Assembly: GCF_015687155.1 (NCBI RefSeq)
Contig: NZ_JADPQF010000002.1
Coordinates: 434,001-498,000 of the forward strand
Source: Aliikangiella sp. G2MR2-5
GTDB taxonomy: Bacteria; Pseudomonadota; Gammaproteobacteria; Enterobacterales; Kangiellaceae
Reading direction: 5' to 3'
Length of the DNA: 64,000 nt
Part shown: one piece after another, positions 39,986 through 47,793 of the stretch
Numbering within the stretch: position 1 is the first letter of the stretch
Layout: the number at the start of each line of letters is the position of its first letter
Program-made: the position numbers and the translations under genes
Notes under the pieces: model-generated
Databases searched by the model: none
The model's input: the letters and a program-made list of their open reading frames with translations, nothing else
What the model was told of the DNA's origin: nothing

Positions 39986-41212
39986 CTACCCCTTAACACA
40001 AACCACCTGCTTCAATGTATGCACAACTTCAACCAGATCCTTCTGCGCTTCCATCACCTTATCGATATCCTTATAGGCCATTGGAATCTCATCAATCACT
40101 GACGAATCCTTACGACACTCAACGCCTTCCGTTGCTTTGATCTGGTCTTCTACATTAAACAGTTTTTTCGCTTTGGTTCTCGACATAACGCGTCCTGCAC
40201 CGTGCGAGCAGCTATGAAAACTATCTTCATTTCCTAGTCCTCTCACAATGTAAGATCTGGCGCCCATTGATCCTGGAATAATTCCAAGCTCGTCCTTTTT
40301 CGCGCTTACCGCACCTTTACGTGTTACAAAGCAATCCTTTCCGAAATGATGCTCACGTGAAATATAATTATGATGACAGTTAACCGCCAACTCATCACAC
40401 TCGAAAGGAATTCCCATTTCATCTCTCAGCGCTTTAATCGCATTGGTCATCATAATCTCACGATTGATTCTTGCGAAATCCTGCGCCCACTCAACTGCCT
40501 CGACGTAATCATCAAAGTGCTCACTTCCTTCCTTTAAGTAAGCCAGATCCTTATCCGGCAAATGAACATCGTTCCTTTCCATATCTTTTTTTGCCAGCTC
40601 GATAAAGTAGGTTCCGATCCGGTTTCCGACACCACGACTTCCCGAATGCAACATAATCCAGACTGCGTTAAATTCATCCAGACACAACTCCAAAAAGTGA
40701 TTCCCTGTGCCCATGGTTCCCAGGTGAACAATATGGTTACTTTTTTCGATTGCCGGATGCTTTTCACAGATCGCTTTAAAACGCTTAGCCAGTTTTTGCC
40801 ACTCATCGGAAACCAGCGTTGGAATATCATGCCAGGCACCTTTATCACGAACCTTACGCCCTCTTTTTCCCGCAGTTCTACCATGCGGAATCGCTTTTTC
40901 AAAAGCGGCGCGGATGGCAAATAAATTATCCGGCAATTGCTCGGCTTTTAAACTGGTTTTCACAGCCACCATTCCACAACCGATATCCACACCCACGGCT
41001 GCAGGGATCACCGCATCAACCGATGGGATCACCGAACCGATAGTGGCGCCTTTTCCCATATGCACATCCGGCATTACCGCAATATGCGAATGGATAAAGT
41101 CCATTTGTGAAATATTTTTTAACTGTTCCTGCGCCTCTTTTTCAAAAGGCACATCATTCACCCAGGCTTTAATGGGCTTTCTGTTTTCTTCTTTAAATAA
41201 TTGGTAATTCAT
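39986..41212 (-). CDS. rtcB: RNA-splicing ligase RtcB (3'-phosphate/5'-OH ligase)
   Basis: 408 aa from MNYQLF at 41212, exactly the E. coli RtcB length; the in-frame extension upstream is not part of the family. Joins RNA 2',3'-cyclic phosphate or 3'-phosphate ends to 5'-OH ends using GTP and Mn. Metal and catalytic motifs: DVHMGKGATIGSV, VGVDIGCGM, HLGTMGTGNHF, HSGSRGVGN, NCHHN and the guanylylated His in CSHGAGR. It is the core repair enzyme of a locus with rtcR, slipin and a nucleotidyltransferase. rtcA is absent. Confidence 0.96.
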   Translation of the reverse strand: MNYQLFKEENRKPIKAWVNDVPFEKEAQEQLKNISQMDFIHSHIAVMPDVHMGKGATIGSVIPSVDAVIPAAVGVDIGCGMVAVKTSLKAEQLPDNLFAIRAAFEKAIPHGRTAGKRGRKVRDKGAWHDIPTLVSDEWQKLAKRFKAICEKHPAIEKSNHIVHLGTMGTGNHFLELCLDEFNAVWIMLHSGSRGVGNRIGTYFIELAKKDMERNDVHLPDKDLAYLKEGSEHFDDYVEAVEWAQDFARINREIMMTNAIKALRDEMGIPFECDELAVNCHHNYISREHHFGKDCFVTRKGAVSAKKDELGIIPGSMGARSYIVRGLGNEDSFHSCSHGAGRVMSRTKAKKLFNVEDQIKATEGVECRKDSSVIDEIPMAYKDIDKVMEAQKDLVEVVHTLKQVVCVKG

Positions 41213-41291
41213 TTTAATAATCCTCAAAGAGCCTCTGCAGAATATTGGGCAATATGCTTTCGCCTCCACTACTCTACAGCTGCCCCCGCTT

Positions 41292-42116
41292 TTAATTTTT
41301 AATGCTTTCTAGCCATCGCAGGAAAAATTCATTGATCGGATGAATACCAGAAACTTTTTTCTCCAGCTTTTTCACCCTGCTATCAACGTCAGCAAGCTCC
41401 TGCTCAATGAACTCATTGAGCACCGCTACTTTAGGTTGTAGCTGGCTTTCCTTAGCCTCAATTTTTTTCGCCAACAGCTCTTCAATCACCGCTTTCACCT
41501 CGGCTTCGACACACATGCTATCCAGCAGTTCTCTGAAACGCATTGGCACTTGCGTTTGTCTCTGTTCTATCCAGCGCATCGCCAGCAGAGGTCTAAGCAC
41601 GTAGAAGTACTTCTTGGTTTTGACCATATCCTGCTTTAAGTGCTCGCGATAGTTACCGCTTGCCATATGCTGGTAATGATAAAAACTCGCCCTTGGACAT
41701 AGATATTCGTCAGCCAGTTGCGACAACTGTCGCCTGAACCCTTCCGCTGCACTGTAGACAATAGGTGAAGCTATCCACTCGAGTAATGTAGGGTTGGATT
41801 TTCGCAGCAGTTTTAAAGCCTTCTGCAGTTCCCAACCGTTAATATCCAGATCATCGACTATCGGTAATTCGATAACGTCGCGTTGATGTTCCTTATCCAC
41901 CCTTAAATACCACTCAGATTGGTGAATATAGATAAACCTGACATCGTAATCACTATCGGGTGATGCAAAATCCCAGGCTCTGCTGCCTGACTCACAAGCA
42001 TAGAGCACCTTGACCTGGTATTCCTCTTCTATCTGCACAAGCTTTTGAGCGATTTCTTTTTCGATAGCTGTATCAATCGCTGGTTCGATAGTTTCCTCTA
42101 CTATACTTGTTTTCAT
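41292..42116 (-). CDS. Pol-beta-type nucleotidyltransferase (RlaP/COG3541-like)
   Basis: 274 aa. Nucleotidyltransferase signature GSRAWDFASPDSDYDVRFIY gives the GS motif and the catalytic DxD aspartates. This family is often found beside RNA ligases and is predicted to act on RNA ends, for example adding nucleotides or capping during repair. It is located between slipin and rtcB on the same strand, 79 bp before rtcB. The exact reaction is not established. Confidence 0.85.
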   Translation of the reverse strand: MKTSIVEETIEPAIDTAIEKEIAQKLVQIEEEYQVKVLYACESGSRAWDFASPDSDYDVRFIYIHQSEWYLRVDKEHQRDVIELPIVDDLDINGWELQKALKLLRKSNPTLLEWIASPIVYSAAEGFRRQLSQLADEYLCPRASFYHYQHMASGNYREHLKQDMVKTKKYFYVLRPLLAMRWIEQRQTQVPMRFRELLDSMCVEAEVKAVIEELLAKKIEAKESQLQPKVAVLNEFIEQELADVDSRVKKLEKKVSGIHPINEFFLRWLESIKN

Positions 42117-42154
42117 TTTAATTTCCCTTAATACAAATTTGTTTGTCTGCAGGA

Positions 42155-42178
42155 TGGGTTAGACTTTTGCCCAACCCA
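42155..42178. repeat. Hairpin between slipin and nucleotidyltransferase genes
   Basis: TGGGTT and AACCCA form a stem in the 71-bp intercistronic gap. No T-run. It may be a processing or stability element in the polycistronic mRNA. Confidence 0.35.
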
Positions 42179-42187
42179 CTCAACAAA

Positions 42188-43360
42188 CTAAACATCCAAC
42201 TCATTAAAAGATAATGTGTTGTTCATCAAACCGTTGAGTCCGCCGTAGACTTTAATGCTATCGACTTTTTCAGCGATTTTTTCCAGAGACTCAAGCTCTT
42301 TCAAACGCATTAACGTTGGGTTGTTTTCCATCATTTTGGCGGTGTTATGCAAGCTTCTGGTCGCTGCGGTTTCTTCACGACGTTTAATCACGTTTGCTTC
42401 TGCCGCTTTTTGCGCTTCAACAACCTGATTTAGGATCGCTTTCATTTCACCGGGTAAAATAATATCTTTCACACCAACACGTTCCAGCTTGACGCCAACT
42501 TCGGTCAAATCAGCTTCAACCAGCTCTCTAACGGTTTCGTTGATATACAACTTGTCCACCAACAATTCGTCGAGCGTTCTGGTACCAACCGCTTCCCTTA
42601 ACGCCAGCTGCATGGTTTTGTAAATGTAATCATAAACATCTACCACTTTTTCAGCTGCCTGTCTGACATCAACCAGTCGAGTATGCGCAGTCAGGTTAAT
42701 TCTCAAGCTCACTCTATCTTTGGTCAGGATTTCCTGACCGGAAATTTCGTTTGCCTGCGTTTTGGTTTCATACAATTTAACTTCAACTTCCTGAAGCAAT
42801 CGCCAGAAACCGTATTTACCTGGTTCGAGCATTCTTTCCAGTTTGCCATCGAGGTATAAAAGACCAATCTGATCACTGGAAACCAGCACTTCAGCAACAG
42901 GCACCACCGCTTTGGTTCTCGCGGTTTTAATCAGAGACGTTGCAGTATTGGCATTACGTCTGTTAATTTCGGTGACCAGCTCACTGGTAACGTCTACGTT
43001 ATCTTTAATATTGATACGCTCCAGTCTCGCTTCACCGGCATCTTTCCATACAAAAACACGCTCACCAGGGACGACAATGCCCATCAATTGCTCGTTCATA
43101 TAAAACAGACCGACCTCATCGTTGGCAATTGTCCAGTCGTGCAGCAACTCGGCAATTTGCGGAAATTGGCTAACACGGGTTTTGGCAAATTTTTCTGTGT
43201 AGTACATGGTACTGATATCAAAAATTTCGAAGGTTACTTCATTTTTCAGATCCCAGATGGAATGTTTTCCCTGAGCTAACACTCGCTCAAATTGCTTGTT
43301 ACGCATCAGGTAAGCTTTCTGATTTTCAGCCAGTACCAGAGTTTTTCGTAAACCAAACAT
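42188..43360 (-). CDS. Slipin (SPFH/Band 7) family protein
   Basis: 390 aa. Prohibitin/stomatin-like SPFH domain with the TKDRVSLRINLTA region and a C-terminal coiled-coil segment (NQVVEAQKAAEANVIKRREE). Unlike membrane slipins, no N-terminal transmembrane helix is apparent; it starts MFGLRKTLVLAENQKAYLMR. Soluble slipins of this type are recurrent partners in rtcB/rtcR loci and may scaffold the repair enzymes. It is the first protein gene after the sigma-54 promoter and tRNA-like sequences. Confidence 0.85.
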   Translation of the reverse strand: MFGLRKTLVLAENQKAYLMRNKQFERVLAQGKHSIWDLKNEVTFEIFDISTMYYTEKFAKTRVSQFPQIAELLHDWTIANDEVGLFYMNEQLMGIVVPGERVFVWKDAGEARLERINIKDNVDVTSELVTEINRRNANTATSLIKTARTKAVVPVAEVLVSSDQIGLLYLDGKLERMLEPGKYGFWRLLQEVEVKLYETKTQANEISGQEILTKDRVSLRINLTAHTRLVDVRQAAEKVVDVYDYIYKTMQLALREAVGTRTLDELLVDKLYINETVRELVEADLTEVGVKLERVGVKDIILPGEMKAILNQVVEAQKAAEANVIKRREETAATRSLHNTAKMMENNPTLMRLKELESLEKIAEKVDSIKVYGGLNGLMNNTLSFNELDV

Positions 43361-43540
43361 TGTTTTTCTTCCTTCTTTGCTGTGACTTAAAAGTCATTTC
43401 AATAAAATGATTACAAGGGCTGTTAACTTGGTTCAGCCAGCTGCAAGGTAGGACTTAACGAGGAAGCTTCCTGCTTGCTGTAGTTAAGTTGTACTCTGCG
43501 CAATTACCGGACCAGCGGTTAAAGTCTGCTTGTAATCCCT

Positions 43541-43556
43541 TGCCGACAAGTCGGCA
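43541..43556 (-). ncRNA. CUUG-loop hairpin after the Asn tRNA-like sequence
   Basis: On the minus strand TGCCGA-CTTG-TCGGCA forms a 6-bp stem closed by a stable-type CUUG tetraloop, 10 nt beyond the encoded CCA of the tRNA-like sequence. No T-run follows, so it looks like a processing or exonuclease barrier rather than a terminator. The next 180 nt before slipin (43361-43540) holds further pairs: AGGAAGCTTCCT inside ACTTAAC...GTTAAGT and GGCTG/CAGCC. Confidence 0.5.
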
Positions 43557-43566
43557 CTTTCTAACT

Positions 43567-43643
43567 TGGTGTTTAAGGTGGGACTCGAACCCACAACCAA
43601 CAGATTAACGGTCTGCTACTCTATCCAATTGAGTTACTTAACA
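43567..43643 (-). tRNA. tRNA-Asn(GUU)-like sequence with encoded CCA, atypical
   Basis: Minus strand. D-stem ACTC/GAGT with GG in the loop, anticodon stem GCAGA/TCTGT (one G-U), loop CCGTTAA giving anticodon GUU, T-arm GTGGG-TTCGAGT-CCCAC, discriminator A and encoded CCA. Two features argue against a normal decoding tRNA: position 33 is C instead of the near-universal U, and acceptor pairs 1-72 and 2-71 are mismatched (only five pairs form). It overlaps the preceding Glu-like sequence by 2 nt and lies between a sigma-54 promoter and slipin-rtcB, so it probably belongs to the RNA-repair transcript. Confidence 0.75.
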
Positions 43644-43714
43644 TTTAGGCAGGAATCGAACCTGCGACAATTAGCGTGAAAGGCTAATGCTCTACCGGAC
43701 TGAGCAACTAAATT
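43642..43714 (-). tRNA. tRNA-Glu(UUC)-like sequence, no CCA
   Basis: Minus strand. Acceptor AATTTAG/CTAAATG pairs at six of seven positions, D-stem GCTC/GAGC with GG loop, perfect anticodon stem TTAGC/GCTAA with loop CTTTCAC (anticodon UUC), T-arm GCAGG-TTCGATT-CCTGC. There is no discriminator plus CCA: the acceptor runs directly into the next tRNA-like sequence, sharing 2 nt. The acceptor is AU-rich, unlike a bona fide tRNA-Glu. It is the first structured element encountered before the Asn-like unit in the rtc transcript. Confidence 0.72.
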
Positions 43715-43857
43715 ATCTCTTACCTAAAAAGAGCGAGGTTTTGAGCCTCAAGCTTTCGCTTCCAAGTTATGGAGCACTTCACTGTGGAATACGTGTCGGT
43801 AAAACCTGACGTACCGCGGTGCTATCCAGAAACACCCGCAAACAATGACTTTGTGCA
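43715..43857 (-). ncRNA. Structured leader of the RtcR-controlled transcript
   Basis: Between the sigma-54 promoter and the tRNA-like pair. On the minus strand GGATAGCAC (43827-43819) can pair with GTG-CTCC (43777-43771), enclosing TACGT...ACGTA with inner GGT-TTT-ACC (43813-43790). Next is AAGC-GAAA-GCTT, a GNRA hairpin (43761-43750). No reading frame is convincing. The folding suggests a functional RNA rather than a simple 5' UTR. Confidence 0.5.
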
Positions 43858-43867
43858 GTTAGACTAT

Positions 43868-43883
43868 TACAAGGCGCGTGCCA
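43868..43883 (-). promoter_or_regulatory. Sigma-54 (-24/-12) promoter of the RNA-repair operon
   Basis: The minus strand reads TGGCACGCGCCTTGTA, matching TGGCACG-N4-TTGCW at every defined position but one (T for C next to the last). GG and GT fall at the required 12-nt offset. It points toward the tRNA-like sequences, slipin, nucleotidyltransferase and rtcB. RtcR, encoded divergently, is a sigma-54 activator, so it is the expected activator here. Transcription should begin near 43857. Confidence 0.85.
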
Positions 43884-43993
43884 GTTTTTGAAAAATGGTC
43901 GAAAATATTTTTTAACTCATTGTATATAAAGGATTTATTTTTATATTTCTGCTTTTAGCAAGAGCAGCAAGCTTATTGAAGAATTTTTTTGAA

Positions 43994-44009
43994 ATATCCT
44001 GTAGGATAT
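43994..44009. promoter_or_regulatory. Palindrome, candidate RtcR upstream activator site
   Basis: ATATCC-TGTA-GGATAT lies about 120 bp upstream of the sigma-54 promoter and 34-49 bp before the rtcR ATG. Both the distance and the symmetry suit an enhancer-binding protein site, which could also give autoregulation of rtcR. Confidence 0.4.
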
Positions 44010-44042
44010 ATCTATATCTTTATAGAAATATATGCATCACTT

Positions 44043-45656
44043 ATGTCAGGCAAACGAATAGCATTCAGTATTCTGGGCACGGTAAAAGACTTTGTCGGCC
44101 GCAAAAAAGACCGCTGGCAGCGCTGGCGACCCAATGTCGCCTTGTGTTATCAGGACGATCTGCCGATAGACGAGCTACATTTGATCCATGAATCTCGCAG
44201 TAGCCGCCTCGCCGATAAGGTCATTCTGGATATCAACGAAATCTCGCCGCAAACCAAAGTCGTTCACCATGTAACCGAGTTCGAAAATCCATGGGATCTG
44301 GAAGAGGTTTACGCCAAGCTATTTGATATCTGCGATCAACACCCATTTCAGCCTGAGAAAAATGAATACCTGTTTCATATTACAACCGGTACCCATATCG
44401 CCCAGATTGTTTGTTTCCTGCTGGCGGAAAGCCGAATATTTCCGGGCAAGCTGATCCAGACCTCTCCGGCCAAAGGAGACAACAAAGCACTGGGAACTTA
44501 TCAGGTTATCGATTTAAATCTGAGTAAATACGATAAAGTCGCGGCCCGCTTTAAACAGAAGCAGTTGCAGGGCACCGAGTTTCTGAAAGGCGGTATAGCA
44601 ACCAGAAACAAAGCCTTTAACCATATGATCGATCAGATTGAGCGAGTCGCCATCCGCTCGAAGGCCTCCATTCTGCTCACCGGTCCAACTGGCGCCGGTA
44701 AGTCGCAACTGGCACAACGGATTTTTGATTTAAAGCATTTGCGAAAACAGGTTGAAGGCAGCTTTGTCGCGGTTAACTGTGCGACCCTGCGTGGTGACAA
44801 TGCAATGTCGGCTTTATTCGGCCATGTTAAAGGCGCTTTTACCGGTGCCCAGAATAAGCGCGAAGGTTTTCTGGTCAGTGCCGACTGCGGCGTTCTATTT
44901 CTCGATGAAATCGGAGAACTGGGACTGGATGAACAGGCCATGCTGCTGCACGCGCTGGAAAACAAAAGCTTTTATCCGGTGGGCGCCGATAAAGAAGTTT
45001 GCTCTGACTTTCAGCTGATTGCCGGAACTAATCGCGATCTGCAACAACAGGTTAGCGAAGGGAAATTCCGAGAAGATCTGCTGGCGCGAATCAATTTATG
45101 GACCTATCAGCTCCCCGGACTGGCTGACCGGCGCGAAGATATTGAGCCCAATATTGAATTTGAACTGAGACTATTTGAAGCCAAAGAAAATTTGCGGGTT
45201 GAATTTAATGCCGAAGCGAAAAAGGCTTTCCTCAAATTTGCCATGTCGCCACAATCAAGCTGGCAGGGTAATTTTCGCGATCTTAACGCTGCGATTTTGC
45301 GCATGAGTACACTGGCCGAAGGGGGCAGAATTGGGGTGGAAGATGTCAGTCAGGAAGTATCCCGGTTAACCCAAAGCTGGCGAAATCCTGAGGAAAAACT
45401 TAATAGAGTCAAACTGGAAAACTACCTGAATGCTGAACAGCTGGAAAACCTTGATCGCTTTGAAGTTGAACAGCTGAGCTATGTGATTGGCGTCTGCCAA
45501 AAGCATTCGAGCATGGCTGCGGCCGGCCGGTATCTTTTTAATAAAAGTCGCGAATCAAAAAGCATGGTAAACGACTCCAGTCGACTGCAGAAATATCTGG
45601 CTCGTTATGGATTGAAATGGAGTGATTTGAATCGATTTACCTGGCGCTCTACCTGA
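44043..45656 (+). CDS. rtcR: RtcR, sigma-54-dependent activator of RNA repair
   Basis: 537 aa from the ATG at 44043 (MSGKRIAFSILGTVKDF), which aligns with known RtcR starts; a TTG at 43989 would add 18 residues across a palindrome. The N-terminal ~180 residues are a CARF domain that senses RNA-derived ligands. The AAA+ domain has Walker A GPTGAGKSQL, the sigma-54 contact loop GAFTGA and Walker B VLFLDEIGELG. A C-terminal Fis-type DNA-binding region follows. It is divergent from the repair genes it should activate. Confidence 0.96.
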   Translation: MSGKRIAFSILGTVKDFVGRKKDRWQRWRPNVALCYQDDLPIDELHLIHESRSSRLADKVILDINEISPQTKVVHHVTEFENPWDLEEVYAKLFDICDQHPFQPEKNEYLFHITTGTHIAQIVCFLLAESRIFPGKLIQTSPAKGDNKALGTYQVIDLNLSKYDKVAARFKQKQLQGTEFLKGGIATRNKAFNHMIDQIERVAIRSKASILLTGPTGAGKSQLAQRIFDLKHLRKQVEGSFVAVNCATLRGDNAMSALFGHVKGAFTGAQNKREGFLVSADCGVLFLDEIGELGLDEQAMLLHALENKSFYPVGADKEVCSDFQLIAGTNRDLQQQVSEGKFREDLLARINLWTYQLPGLADRREDIEPNIEFELRLFEAKENLRVEFNAEAKKAFLKFAMSPQSSWQGNFRDLNAAILRMSTLAEGGRIGVEDVSQEVSRLTQSWRNPEEKLNRVKLENYLNAEQLENLDRFEVEQLSYVIGVCQKHSSMAAAGRYLFNKSRESKSMVNDSSRLQKYLARYGLKWSDLNRFTWRST

Positions 45657-45720
45657 AGCTCTTTGTGCAGCATTGGCAGATGTATTAATTTTATTAATGA
45701 CGCTGGAATCGAAGTTAAGC

Positions 45721-45772
45721 GGAGGGTTGTTTAATTGAATAAACTCAGATGAATAAAATCGGACAACCCTCC
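45721..45772. repeat. Inverted repeat between convergent genes
   Basis: GGAGGGTTGT (45721-45730) and ACAACCCTCC (45763-45772) form a perfect 10-bp stem with a 32-nt loop between the rtcR and lipoprotein gene ends. No adjacent T-run on the reading strand; it may act as a bidirectional transcription barrier. Confidence 0.45.
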
Positions 45773-45787
45773 CAAAAAAGATTAAAT

Positions 45788-46357
45788 TCAAGATTGAGCA
45801 AGCGAAGTCAACAGCCCGATATCAATCCGATTGATAGCTTCATCAATCTGCTCATAGGTTGAATCCCACTGGCCATTTAAAATTAAAATAAATCGATTCT
45901 CAACCAACACCTTGATACTCGGCACGCCGTTCTCCATAGGGATCGAATTCAATCTTGGGTAACCTTTAAATTTGGTATAGACCAACTTGTTACCATCCTT
46001 GTCCGTTTCGTTAACTCCGAGTGCGTCCAATCCCTGAAACTCCAAAATAAATGCCGTCATTCCCGGATTAGCCAGATCCTGAATAACCATCGTATATTCG
46101 TAACGAGGTTCATCCCCCTCAATTACCGATTTTGCATAGCGAGTAACAGTATCACTACCAAAATCCTTGGGAACATTATTAATTTTTTCGGGAAACAGCG
46201 GTCTAAATTTTTCGGTAGGGACAGGCTCTAAGGCTTCAAGCACTTCAAGTTGATTGGTCGATTCTTCAAGTGCATCCAGAGCATCCATTCCTTTGGAAAC
46301 ATCATCACAAGAAGAAATTAATGTAGAAAGCACAATTAGTGCGATGAACTTTTTCAT
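45788..46357 (-). CDS. Putative lipoprotein
   Basis: 189 aa. Signal peptide with lipobox LISSC (MKKFIALIVLSTLISSCDD), so it is probably a lipid-anchored protein. The mature part is mixed alpha/beta with no recognised motif. It is monocistronic and convergent with rtcR; metX starts a separate unit upstream on the same strand. Confidence 0.7.
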   Translation of the reverse strand: MKKFIALIVLSTLISSCDDVSKGMDALDALEESTNQLEVLEALEPVPTEKFRPLFPEKINNVPKDFGSDTVTRYAKSVIEGDEPRYEYTMVIQDLANPGMTAFILEFQGLDALGVNETDKDGNKLVYTKFKGYPRLNSIPMENGVPSIKVLVENRFILILNGQWDSTYEQIDEAINRIDIGLLTSLAQS

Positions 46358-46452
46358 TGGTCATTCCTTTGATTAATGAGTTTGAAGTGAAAATTATGAC
46401 GCCCTTAGCAGTTTAAAGATGTGTATCCTTTCACACTATTTTTATTTAACTG

Positions 46453-47571
46453 TTAAAGGCTATGTATTTTGAACTCCTCAAAATGCAGGTCTTGTAAAAA
46501 TTCCCGGATATAGCCACCAAATCGATTGGTTTCGACTAGAAAAGCGTCGTGTCCGAATTGGGAATGGTGACTGATAAAATGACAGTTTACATCCGCCTCC
46601 TGCAACGCCATAAAAAGCTCTTCCTGCTGTTGCGGGGTAAACAGGATATCGTACTGCTCTGAAACAACGACTACGTTGGCTTTAATTTTCGAAAAGGCTT
46701 CTTTGTTAGAAGTATAGTTCTGGGTGACATCGTAAGAGTCCATAGCAGTCGTGATCGCCAGATAGCTATTAGCATCGAATATTTTGACAAACTTTTCGGC
46801 ATTGTAATCCATATACCGCGTGATCTCGCCATCTTCAGTGTCCTTATCGTCATGGCTGTTAAAGCGTCGATTCCACTCGGCCGAATTGCGATAAGTATAA
46901 AGTCCCAGCTTTCTGGCGAGCTTAAATCCTTCCAGCTGTTCATTGGATTCGTAGTCTCCCTGGTTCCACGCCGGATCCAGTCGAATGGCAGACTGCTGAA
47001 TATTGCGGTTGGCAATATTGGCTGGATAAGCTTTATAGGAACTACAGCTGAGCATCACCCGATCGACATTTTCTGGGTACTCAATCGCCCAAATTAGCGA
47101 CAGCATCGCGCCCATGGAGTTACCAACGATAGCATAAAGGGTTTTAATCCCCAGAGCATCGATAAGGCGTTTTTGGCTGTTGACCATATCACCGATGGTA
47201 ATTTCAGGAAAAGTAGCGTTGTAAGGCTTACTCGTTTCAGGATTAATGCTGGTAGGCCCGGTGGAGCCAAAACAGCTACCAAGGTTATTAATACAGATGA
47301 CGAAATACTTGTCTGAATCGATTGCCTTACCCGGCCCCACCATATCGTTCCACCAACCCTTTTCCGGATTGCGTTCAGACTCGGCGACATGAGCGCCTAC
47401 AGACAAGGCATGGTGAACCAGAATGGCGTTGGATTTATCTGCATTCAGAGATCCCCAGGTTTCATAAACCAGATCGATACCACAAAGCTCACCGCCCTTT
47501 TCTAATGGCAAGCATGTATCGCTGGAATAAATCCAGCTTCCGTCATTGTTCTGCACACCAACGTTAGACAT
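46453..47571 (-). CDS. metX: Homoserine O-acyltransferase (MetX type)
   Basis: 372 aa alpha/beta hydrolase-fold enzyme, usual length. Nucleophile Ser in IVGNSMGAML, catalytic His in QFGHDAFLVE, and the family block GSCFGSTGPTSINP. Acylates L-homoserine in methionine synthesis. In gammaproteobacteria MetX proteins often use succinyl-CoA; which donor is used here cannot be decided from the sequence. No SAM riboswitch was found in the 220 bp upstream. Confidence 0.93.
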   Translation of the reverse strand: MSNVGVQNNDGSWIYSSDTCLPLEKGGELCGIDLVYETWGSLNADKSNAILVHHALSVGAHVAESERNPEKGWWNDMVGPGKAIDSDKYFVICINNLGSCFGSTGPTSINPETSKPYNATFPEITIGDMVNSQKRLIDALGIKTLYAIVGNSMGAMLSLIWAIEYPENVDRVMLSCSSYKAYPANIANRNIQQSAIRLDPAWNQGDYESNEQLEGFKLARKLGLYTYRNSAEWNRRFNSHDDKDTEDGEITRYMDYNAEKFVKIFDANSYLAITTAMDSYDVTQNYTSNKEAFSKIKANVVVVSEQYDILFTPQQQEELFMALQEADVNCHFISHHSQFGHDAFLVETNRFGGYIREFLQDLHFEEFKIHSL

Positions 47572-47793
47572 GTTCTTTGATTAGTCCTTTGTTTTAACAA
47601 GCACCACTTTCCATTTAACTAGAAAGGATACCCCTTCGCTTCACATAGATCTCAGTTCCAACGGTTATACTAGCATGACTAATGGGCATTATTTAATAGT
47701 AGATTCAGTTTTGATGTATCAATCTTGTACCATCAATAGGTAGAGCTACGCCAGAGAGTCAGAATGAGCTTTGCCAGGAGCAGGAAAATTGCC

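Noticed and set aside
43567-43714. Ordinary decoding tRNA genes for Asn and Glu
   Set aside because: C33, mismatched acceptor pairs, no CCA on the first, 2-nt overlap and location under a sigma-54 promoter are all abnormal; they are reported as tRNA-like instead.
43989-44042. TTG start for rtcR, 18 codons longer
   Set aside because: Known RtcR proteins begin at the MSGKRIAF-equivalent position and the extension runs across a palindrome likely to be regulatory.
47572-47793. SAM riboswitch or other methionine-regulated RNA upstream of metX
   Set aside because: No riboswitch core or terminator pair was found in the gap.
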